Assembly (NCBI GenBank): GCA_900548735.1
Contig: URMC01000003.1
Coordinates: 1 to 49,274 of the forward strand
DNA: 49,274 nt
Reading direction: 5' to 3'
Origin: an uncultured Eubacteriales bacterium
GTDB taxonomy: Bacteria > Bacillota > Clostridia > Oscillospirales > CAG-272
Shown here piece after piece: positions 39,932 through 46,062 of the stretch. The position numbers and the translations under genes are program-made. Every line of letters begins with the position of its first letter. Position 1 is the first letter of the stretch. The notes under the pieces were generated by a model. The model searched no databases. It was not told where the DNA came from and was given only the letters and a program-made list of their open reading frames with translations.

Positions 39932-39953
39932 TCTGCCACCTCCATCTGACCCG

Positions 39954-39982
39954 ATTGTAACAGACAAGGAAATTTTCCTCAA
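39954..39982 (-). promoter_or_regulatory. Promoter of alpha-mannosidase
   Basis: On the minus strand TTGAGG (39982-39977), 17 bases, then TACAAT (39959-39954), about 16 bases before the ribosome site. It is back to back with the AraC promoter; the 20 bases between the two -35 boxes are the likely place for an AraC operator. Confidence 0.65.
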
Positions 39983-40002
39983 TGGATTTTCTTTGGCAAC
40001 TA

Positions 40003-40031
40003 TTGCTTTTTCTTATGATTTTTTGTAAAAT
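40003..40031 (+). promoter_or_regulatory. Promoter of the AraC-family regulator
   Basis: TTGCTT (40003-40008), 17 bases, then TAAAAT (40026-40031). It predicts a very short leader in which AGAGGTG is almost the first element. Confidence 0.6.
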
Positions 40032-40051
40032 AGAGAAAAGAGGTGAGAAAA

Positions 40052-40807
40052 TTGAGAAAATATGCGTCGGCGGAATTTGTAAAGGACGGAGTTCTTTCTG
40101 CGGTCAAAAAGGGGCTGAATGGTTTTACGGCGCTTCATTGGCACGAATTTTACGAGTTGGAATATGTGATAGAGGGTGCGGGCGATTATGAAATTGACGG
40201 GGTAAGTTACCCGATCTCGGCAGGAATGTTTTTTCTTATGACACCCGCAAACCATCACACTGTCCGCGCTGAAAATTGCCGTATTTTCAATGTGATGTTT
40301 TCCGAGCGCGCCTGCCGCACCGATCTGCTTGCCCGCTGCGTAGAGGACGGTGGGGCGCTTACTTTCAGGGTGCAGGAGCCTGACCGCCGCTTCTTTGAAA
40401 CGGTGCTGGATGAACTTTGTCTCCGGCAATCCTCCGCGGAATTTGCCGCCTGTCTCTTGGACAGCGCATTGTACAAGAGCCTTTCTTACCGAGGGGAAAA
40501 GCCTGCGCGCCCCTCCTATCTCGCGCTTGCCACGGTGTATCTGCTGGGGCATTTCCGGGAAAGCCCGACGCTCCCGGAGGTGGCTCACTTTACCGGCTAT
40601 ACCCCCACCTATTTTTCGGCAATGTTCCGGCGCGACACCGGGGTGACTTTTCAGCAATATCTGGATCGGTTGCGGTTTGACTATGCGAGAAAACTGCTTC
40701 TCTCCTCTGCGCTCACCGCCTCGCAGGTGTGCGAGAGCAGCGGGTTTCGGGATTATCCGAATTTTCTGCGCCGGTTCAAAGCCGTATTCGGAGTTTCGCC
40801 GACATAA
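40052..40807 (+). CDS. AraC family transcriptional regulator
   Basis: This is a 251-residue regulator with an N-terminal cupin-like sensor (HWHEFYELEYVIEGAGDYEIDG and FFLMTPANHHTV) and a C-terminal double helix-turn-helix (about 155-250; GYTPTYFSAMFRRDTGVTFQQYL and the conserved GFRDYPNFLRRFKAVFGVSPT). Such proteins usually respond to a sugar and activate catabolic genes. I choose TTG at 40052, because AGAGGTG is 6 bases upstream; GTG at 40043 overlaps that site. It is divergent from the alpha-mannosidase gene, its probable target. A bidirectional terminator follows 23 bases after its stop. Confidence 0.9.
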   Translation: MRKYASAEFVKDGVLSAVKKGLNGFTALHWHEFYELEYVIEGAGDYEIDGVSYPISAGMFFLMTPANHHTVRAENCRIFNVMFSERACRTDLLARCVEDGGALTFRVQEPDRRFFETVLDELCLRQSSAEFAACLLDSALYKSLSYRGEKPARPSYLALATVYLLGHFRESPTLPEVAHFTGYTPTYFSAMFRRDTGVTFQQYLDRLRFDYARKLLLSSALTASQVCESSGFRDYPNFLRRFKAVFGVSPT

Positions 40808-40830
40808 TTGCGGGAAAAGAAGCGCAAGTG

Positions 40831-40866
40831 AAAAGCGCGGTCAACCCAATGGTTGACCGCGCTTTT
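40831..40866. terminator. Bidirectional terminator between araC-type gene and SGNH hydrolase
   Basis: A perfect 16-base stem AAAAGCGCGGTCAACC / GGTTGACCGCGCTTTT with CAAT loop. On the plus strand it is followed by GGTATTTTT. It is the intact partner of the copied terminator at 37497-37532. Confidence 0.9.
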
Positions 40867-40878
40867 GGTATTTTTCAA

Positions 40879-41544
40879 TCAACGGGTAAAATCAAAGCCG
40901 GCGGCGGTGAGGAAGGCTTTTGCCATCAGCGTGGCTCCCATCTGATTGGGATGGATACGGTCCCACGCGAGGCGGGAGGAATGCTGATATTTGCAAAACT
41001 CATCAAACATCGCCTGAAAATCCACAAAGATACAGCCGTGCTTTTCGGCAAGGCGGCGGCAGATTGCGCCGTATTCGTCCATCCGACGGCGCATCGGGTC
41101 GGCTTTGTTCGGCTCAATATAATAGGGCGAGAGAATAAAAATCCCTTTGACTTTATCCTTCATCAGGGTAATCATCTGCTCTACGTTCTGTTCATACTGT
41201 TCGGGCGTGACGGCTTTGGCGGGGATAGCCGGCAGGTCAAACTGCCGCCACACGTCGTTGATGCCGATACAGATGGAAAGCCACTCGGTCTTGTGCGTCA
41301 GCACGTCGCGCTCGTAGCGCTCCAAGAGGCTTCGGCTGGTGTTGCCCGAAACGCCGCAGTTGGTCACGCGAATATTCCGCTCCGGGTAGAACGCCGTCAG
41401 CAGGTTTTCCACCATGCGGACGTAACCGAAACCCAGCGAATCCCCCAGCCCCTCGGCAAGCGGCGCGGCGCTTTTCATATCCGTGACCGAGTCACCGGCG
41501 AAGATAATGCGCTCGCCGTCCCGAAACAACAGTCCCTCACTCAT
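40879..41544 (-). CDS. SGNH/GDSL-family hydrolase
   Basis: This 221-residue esterase-fold protein has block I IIFAGDSVTD (Ser19 nucleophile), block II CGVSGNTSRSL, block III ICIGINDVW and block V WDRIHPNQMG with the catalytic Asp and His. Many relatives deacetylate sugars or oligosaccharides. It has no signal peptide. It overlaps galM by 4 bases, so the two are co-translated, suggesting a role in intracellular carbohydrate use such as removing acetyl groups from imported glycans (inference). Its last 8 codons, stop and terminator also occur as a copy next to the alpha-mannosidase gene. Confidence 0.9.
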   Translation of the reverse strand: MSEGLLFRDGERIIFAGDSVTDMKSAAPLAEGLGDSLGFGYVRMVENLLTAFYPERNIRVTNCGVSGNTSRSLLERYERDVLTHKTEWLSICIGINDVWRQFDLPAIPAKAVTPEQYEQNVEQMITLMKDKVKGIFILSPYYIEPNKADPMRRRMDEYGAICRRLAEKHGCIFVDFQAMFDEFCKYQHSSRLAWDRIHPNQMGATLMAKAFLTAAGFDFTR

Positions 41545-42605
41545 TTTCTCACTCCAAACGCGTATTCGGTGGTATAATCATACTTTTCACCGGGGAGAAG
41601 CACCGTGTTGGTAAAGCCCTCGTGGTGGATGCTGTCGGGCATATGCTGGGTCTCCAGGCAAACGGCATTCTGCTTGCCCTGCGGATACCCGCCCTTGAAC
41701 GGATGGTTCGGGTTGCACAGGAAGTTTGCCGTGTAGCACTGCACCGAGGGCTGATTGGTAATCACCCGCATTTCTCTGCCGCTTGCCGGGTCATAGAGCG
41801 TGGCGCGCCAGATCGGGTTTTTCCGTTCTCCGCCCGTAAAGTTGAAGCAATGGTCATAGCCGCCCGCGATTTTCAGGTCGCGATTCTCGGCGGCAAAATC
41901 CTTGCCGATGGCTTTCGGGGTGCGGAAATCAAAGGGCGTTCCCGTAACATCCACCAGCTCCCCGGTCGGGATCAGCCCTTCATCGGTGGCAAGGTAGGTG
42001 TCCGCGTCCAGTTGCAGAATATGATCAAAAATCTTGCCGGAAGCCAAGCCGCCGAGATTGAAATAGGAATGATTGGTGAGGTTGAGCACCGTTTTTTTGT
42101 CGGTCGTTGCCTCATAGTGAATGGAAAGGGCGTTTTCGGCTTTCAGGGTATACGTCACCGTGACGTCCAGCGTGCCGGGGTAGTTCTCCTCTCCGTCAGG
42201 GGAAACATAGTGCAGTTTCAGCGCGGGTTCCAGCCCGTCCGCTTCCGTGACTTCCCAAATTTTGTGGCTGAAGCCCACTTTGCCGCCGTGCAGGTGGTTT
42301 TCACCGTTATTGATGTAAAGCTGATAGCGCTTGCCGTCCAGTTCCAGCTCGCCGCGGCAGATACGGTTGCCGAAACGCCCGATCAGCGCGCCCTGATACC
42401 CGTCGCCGAATTCGTAATGCGAAATATCGTCATAGCCGCCCACCACATCGGCAAGGCGCCCGTCACGATCCGGCACCAGAATCTGCTGAATCGCACCGCC
42501 GAAATCCAGAATCGCCACTGCCATGCCGCGCGCGTTGCGCATGAGGTAACGGTGTACCGCACGTCCGTCGGAAAGACTGCCGAAATACTCTTTTGTAATG
42601 CTCAT
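41541..42605 (-). CDS. galM: Aldose 1-epimerase (galactose mutarotase)
   Basis: This enzyme interconverts alpha and beta anomers of aldohexoses, linking glycan hydrolysis to sugar kinases. The 354-residue protein shows the GalM pattern: ILDFGGAIQQILVPDRDG, GALIGRFGNRI, NNGENHLHGG, LNLTNHSYFNLGG with the catalytic His, GYDHCFNF and VCLETQHMPDS. The ATG at 42605 (MSITKEYF) follows GGAGGTG; an earlier Met at 42632 lies upstream of that site. It heads a two-gene unit with the SGNH hydrolase. Confidence 0.95.
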   Translation of the reverse strand: MSITKEYFGSLSDGRAVHRYLMRNARGMAVAILDFGGAIQQILVPDRDGRLADVVGGYDDISHYEFGDGYQGALIGRFGNRICRGELELDGKRYQLYINNGENHLHGGKVGFSHKIWEVTEADGLEPALKLHYVSPDGEENYPGTLDVTVTYTLKAENALSIHYEATTDKKTVLNLTNHSYFNLGGLASGKIFDHILQLDADTYLATDEGLIPTGELVDVTGTPFDFRTPKAIGKDFAAENRDLKIAGGYDHCFNFTGGERKNPIWRATLYDPASGREMRVITNQPSVQCYTANFLCNPNHPFKGGYPQGKQNAVCLETQHMPDSIHHEGFTNTVLLPGEKYDYTTEYAFGVRK

Positions 42606-42630
42606 ATCGCACCTCCGGTTTGTTTTCTTC

Positions 42631-42659
42631 ATTATAGCCCCGCCCGGCTTTCAGAGCAA
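42631..42659 (-). promoter_or_regulatory. Promoter of galM
   Basis: On the minus strand TTGCTC (42659-42654), 17 bases, then TATAAT (42636-42631). A 7-base inverted repeat GCCCCGC / GCGGGGC (42637-42643 and 42663-42669) spans the spacer and -35 and may be an operator. Confidence 0.75.
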
Positions 42660-42722
42660 GTAGCGGGGCGCACTATTCACAATTTATTAACAACATTCCC
42701 GCCGGATTTTTGCCCCCACTGA

Positions 42723-42751
42723 TTGACAAAAAAATCACAGTGTGGTATACT
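42723..42751 (+). promoter_or_regulatory. Promoter of the crp-like/ABC operon
   Basis: TTGACA (42723-42728), exactly 17 bases, then TATACT (42746-42751), predicting a start near 42758. It is a strong promoter immediately followed by a perfect palindrome. Confidence 0.88.
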
Positions 42752-42754
42752 GAA

Positions 42755-42772
42755 TTGTCTCATTTGAGACAA
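42755..42772. promoter_or_regulatory. Perfect 18-bp operator palindrome TTGTCTCATTTGAGACAA
   Basis: The palindrome lies over the predicted transcription start, 3 bases after the -10 and 2 bases before the GGAGGA ribosome site. Its arms TTGTCTCA/TGAGACAA have the size expected for a Crp/Fnr dimer site. The position would block transcription, so I infer negative autoregulation by the Crp/Fnr-family protein encoded right after it. Confidence 0.75.
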
Positions 42773-42782
42773 CGGAGGAATC

Positions 42783-43430
42783 ATGGAAAACCTGACTGCG
42801 CTTCTTCACCGCGTGCCGCTGTTCAAGGGTGCCGAAAAAGAGAATATCGACCGCCTGCTTGCCGCCGGAGAAGTGCGCGCATACGCCGCCGGGGAATCGC
42901 TTTCCGGCGGGGCAAAATGCCTTGGCGTGCTGATTTCCGGCACGGCGGCGGTGCTTTCCACCGACCGCGGGCGCACCGTGCTTTTGCGCACGCTGGCAGC
43001 GGGCGACGTATTCGGCGCGGCGGCGCTGTTCTGCCCGGAGGATCTGCCGCTTTCGCGGATTGAGGCAAGTTCCTCCTGCTCGGTGCTGTTCTTCCCTTTT
43101 TCCGCCATTGACGATTTACTCGCCCGTGACCCCGCATGCCGTAACGCATATCTGCGGTTTCTCTCCGGCAGGATACGCTTTCTCAACCGCAAAATCTGCT
43201 GTTTCACGGCAGGGTCGGCGCAACGGCGGCTTTCACTCTGGCTTGCGGCGGAAGAACACGACACCGTAACCCTGCCGGGGTCACTTTCCTCCCTTGCCGA
43301 ACTGCTGGACATCGGCAGAGCCTCCCTTTACCGCGCGCTGGACCGCCTGACGGACTCCGGGGCGATCACGCGGAATGGGCGGCAAATCACCATTATCAGT
43401 CGGGAACTCCTGACAAAGGAATTAGAATAA
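42783..43430 (+). CDS. Crp/Fnr family transcriptional regulator
   Basis: This 215-residue protein has an N-terminal cyclic-nucleotide-binding-like jelly roll (about 1-115; LFKGAEKENIDRLLAAGE, GVLISGTAAVLS, LRTLAAGDVFGAAALF) and a C-terminal winged helix (about 145-215; SLSSLAELLDIGRASLYRALDRL). The four N-terminal cysteines of FNR are absent, so it is not an Fe-S oxygen sensor of that type; its ligand is unknown. It starts with ATG after GGAGGA and is the first gene of an operon with an ABC importer, whose expression it probably controls through the palindrome at 42755-42772. Confidence 0.92.
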   Translation: MENLTALLHRVPLFKGAEKENIDRLLAAGEVRAYAAGESLSGGAKCLGVLISGTAAVLSTDRGRTVLLRTLAAGDVFGAAALFCPEDLPLSRIEASSSCSVLFFPFSAIDDLLARDPACRNAYLRFLSGRIRFLNRKICCFTAGSAQRRLSLWLAAEEHDTVTLPGSLSSLAELLDIGRASLYRALDRLTDSGAITRNGRQITIISRELLTKELE

Positions 43431-43453
43431 AACCCCGAAAGAAAGGAAACATT

Positions 43454-44494
43454 ATGAAAAAAGTACTCGCACTCGTTCTGGCACTGCTCTGCCTTTGCAC
43501 CCTGTTTGCGGCGTGCAAGAAAATCGACCAACCCATGATAAAACCGGACAGCCCCGCTGCCGACAACGAAAACAAGAATAACAACAATAACACCACCCCG
43601 GCGCCGGACGCTTCTCTGGAAGTGCGCGTGTGGACCCTGAACGGCACCACCGGTTTTGGTATGGCACAGCTGATTCAGCAGAAAAAGGACGGCAAAACCG
43701 CGCTGAATTATAACTTTACCGTAGAAACCAATGCTGCAAATGTGCGTGATGCCGTCATTGCGGGAACAGCGGATATTGCCGCCGTGCCTACCAATATTGC
43801 CTCCGCACTGTATCACGCAAAGGGCGTAAAAGTGCTGGCGCTCAATACCGCGGGGGTGCTTTACCTTGTCACAAAAGATGACAGTGTGAAAACACTTGAC
43901 GATCTTTCCGGCAAAACCGTTTACTGCCCCGCGCAGAATCCCGCGTTTATCACCAATGCACTGATCGAAAAATCCAAAGTGACCGACATCACCGTGGACA
44001 GTACCACATATTCCGATCCTACCAATCTTCGCACCGCAGTTGCCTCCGGAAAGGTCGATTACGCCATCCTGCCCGAGCCAATGGTCACGATTGCAAAGTC
44101 CGCCGCTGCAAAAGCGGGGCTGACGCTGACTGTCGCCCTTAATCTGACCACGGAGTGGAACAAATACTTCACCGAGGGGTCGCTGGTGCAGGGTTGCGTG
44201 GTGGTACGTTCCGAATTTCTGGCGGCTCATCCGAACGAGGTAGCCAAGTTTATGGAGGAATACAAGACTTCCGTAGAATACGTGATCACCAACCCGGCAG
44301 AAGCCGCCGAAATGATCGTTGCCGCAGGTATTTTTGCACAGGCTCCCGTGGCAAAAAACGCGATTCCGAAGTGCAATCTCTGCTTTATAACCGGAGCAGA
44401 AATGAAAACCCGCCTTGCCGCGTTCCTTGCGGCAATGCCCTCGAAGTCCATTGGCGGCAAACTCCCCGGTGACGACTTCTATTACGGCGCATGA
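43454..44494 (+). CDS. ABC transporter substrate-binding lipoprotein (SsuA/TauA/NMT1-like)
   Basis: This is the extracytoplasmic binding protein of an importer. The 346-residue protein has a lipoprotein signal (MKKVLALVLALLCLCTLFAAC, lipidated Cys21), an Asn-rich linker (ENKNNNNNTT) and a periplasmic-binding-like fold with ETNAANVRDAVIAGTADIAAVPTNIASALY, LDDLSGKTVYCPAQNPAF and GKVDYAILPEPMVT. The pattern fits the family that binds sulfonates, nitrate, thiamine precursors or similar small ligands; the actual ligand cannot be told. It follows the Crp-like gene by 23 bases with its own AAAGGAAA site, and overlaps the permease by 4 bases. Confidence 0.9.
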   Translation: MKKVLALVLALLCLCTLFAACKKIDQPMIKPDSPAADNENKNNNNNTTPAPDASLEVRVWTLNGTTGFGMAQLIQQKKDGKTALNYNFTVETNAANVRDAVIAGTADIAAVPTNIASALYHAKGVKVLALNTAGVLYLVTKDDSVKTLDDLSGKTVYCPAQNPAFITNALIEKSKVTDITVDSTTYSDPTNLRTAVASGKVDYAILPEPMVTIAKSAAAKAGLTLTVALNLTTEWNKYFTEGSLVQGCVVVRSEFLAAHPNEVAKFMEEYKTSVEYVITNPAEAAEMIVAAGIFAQAPVAKNAIPKCNLCFITGAEMKTRLAAFLAAMPSKSIGGKLPGDDFYYGA

Positions 44495-45270
44495 AAGCCT
44501 TTTCCCGCCGCCTGCCCCGCCCGGTGACCATGTTGATTTCACTGGTTTTTTGGGTGGGGTTATGGTGGCTGATTGCCGCAAAATTTAACAAACCCCTGAT
44601 TCTGCCAACGCCCCCGGCGACCCTTAAAGCGCTGTGGGCGCTGGCAAAAACCGGGGGCTTTTGGCGCACTGTGGCGCTCTCGCTGGTGCGCATTTTTTCG
44701 GGCGTGGCGGCGGCGCTGGTCGCGGGAACACTGCTTGCGGTGCTGACCGTGAAAAGCCGGTTTCTCCACACTCTGTTTTCTCCCCTGCTGGCGCTTTGCA
44801 AAGCCACGCCGGTGGCTTCCGTCATTTTTCTGATTTTGCTGTGGGTGGGGCGGGCGCGTGTGCCGTTTCTCATTTCCTTTATGATGGCATTACCCATTGC
44901 ATGGAGCAACGTGCGGGAGGGGATTCTGCAAACCGACAAACAGCTTCTGGAAATGGCGGAGGTCTTTCATCTCGGCTTTTTCAAGAAGTTGTGGCGCGTG
45001 CATGTGCCCTCTGTGCTTCCGTTCTTTCTTGCCGCCTGCCGCACGGCGCTGGGGCTTGGCTGGAAAGCGGGCGTTGCCGCCGAGGTACTTTGCGTGCCGG
45101 AAAACTCCATCGGCAGAGCCATCTACGAGGGCAAGTTGTACCTGATGACCGATGAATTGTTTGCGTGGACGCTGGTGGTGGTTTTAATCAGCATGGCGGT
45201 GGAATTTGCCGTTGTCAGACTGCTGACCCCGGCGCGGCGCGGAAAGGAGATCGAACATGCTGACGCTTGA
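44491..45270 (+). CDS. ABC transporter permease (SsuC/TauC-like)
   Basis: This 259-residue protein has about six hydrophobic segments, and the BPD-transport motif region is around MAEVFHLGFFKKLWRVHVPSVLPFFLAACRTALGLGWKAGVAAEVL, which contacts the ATPase. It overlaps the binding-protein gene by 4 bases and the ATPase gene by 14 bases, so the complex is made from one coupled message. Sequence resembles the sulfonate/taurine/nitrate permeases, but specificity lies in the binding protein. Confidence 0.92.
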   Translation: MKAFSRRLPRPVTMLISLVFWVGLWWLIAAKFNKPLILPTPPATLKALWALAKTGGFWRTVALSLVRIFSGVAAALVAGTLLAVLTVKSRFLHTLFSPLLALCKATPVASVIFLILLWVGRARVPFLISFMMALPIAWSNVREGILQTDKQLLEMAEVFHLGFFKKLWRVHVPSVLPFFLAACRTALGLGWKAGVAAEVLCVPENSIGRAIYEGKLYLMTDELFAWTLVVVLISMAVEFAVVRLLTPARRGKEIEHADA

Positions 45271-45865
45271 AAATCTCTCCAAAAGTTATAACGGGCGCGC
45301 GATTCTTTCTTCCCTTTCCTATTGCTTTCCGGCAAAGGGGCAGATTTTGCTGATGGCGCCCTCCGGCGCGGGAAAGACCACGCTGTTGCGCCTGATCTGC
45401 GGGCTGGAAAAGCCGGACGGCGGCAAGGTAACGCTTGACTGCAAGCGGCTTTCGGTCGCATTTCAGGAGCCACGCCTTGCGCCGTGGCTGACAGTGCTGG
45501 AAAACGTAATGCTGGTGCTGCCGAACAGCGCCGACAGCGAAGAAACCGCCCGGCAATACCTTGCGGCGCTGGAACTGGAAGCCGCCGCAAATCAATACCC
45601 CGCCGCCCTTTCGGGCGGGATGAAAAGCCGCGTGTCGCTTGCCCGTGCGCTCGCGTTCGGCGGTGACTTATTATTGCTTGACGAGCCGTTTGCAGGGCTT
45701 GATGAAGGCTTGAAAGCCCGCATCGCCCCCACCATCCTCGCCGCCAACCGTGAGGGGTTGACCATCACCGTTTCCCACAACAAAGACGACGCCGCGCTCC
45801 TTGGCGCAAATATTCTCACGCTGACCGGTAGCCCCGTTTCGGGTATTGCCGAAGAAATCTCATAA
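45257..45865 (+). CDS. ABC transporter ATP-binding protein (SsuB/TauB-like)
   Basis: This 202-residue ATPase has Walker A MAPSGAGKTTLLRL (33-46), Q-loop FQEPRLAPWLTVLENV, signature LSGGMKSRVSLARAL (118-132), Walker B DLLLLDEPFAGLDE and switch VSHNKDDA. It is shorter than the usual 230-260 residues and lacks any C-terminal extension. It ends the operon before a strong terminator. Family name by similarity to sulfonate/nitrate importers. Confidence 0.93.
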   Translation: MLTLENLSKSYNGRAILSSLSYCFPAKGQILLMAPSGAGKTTLLRLICGLEKPDGGKVTLDCKRLSVAFQEPRLAPWLTVLENVMLVLPNSADSEETARQYLAALELEAAANQYPAALSGGMKSRVSLARALAFGGDLLLLDEPFAGLDEGLKARIAPTILAANREGLTITVSHNKDDAALLGANILTLTGSPVSGIAEEIS

Positions 45866-45879
45866 ACAGCTTGCAAATG

Positions 45880-45920
45880 AACAGGCGGAAGTTGCCGTGC
45901 TACGGCAACTTCCGCCTGTT
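45880..45920 (+). terminator. Terminator of the ABC importer operon
   Basis: A perfect 19-base stem AACAGGCGGAAGTTGCCGT / ACGGCAACTTCCGCCTGTT with a GCT loop is followed by TTTCC on the plus strand. It is the longest perfect hairpin in the window. Confidence 0.92.
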
Positions 45921-46062
45921 TTTCCGATTTATTTTACATCGGTAGCATGACTGCTGTTTTTTTTGAAAACCTGTCGGAATTTCGCTGTCGGCATAACATT
46001 TATTTTTGATGCATGATAAACTCTATGTCAGAAACCATAATCACCTTTTTAAGGAGAACATC

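Noticed and set aside
42675..42700. Rex-like site near galM (TTCACAA ... TTAACAA)
   Set aside because: The two elements are direct, not inverted, repeats, so they do not form a Rex site.
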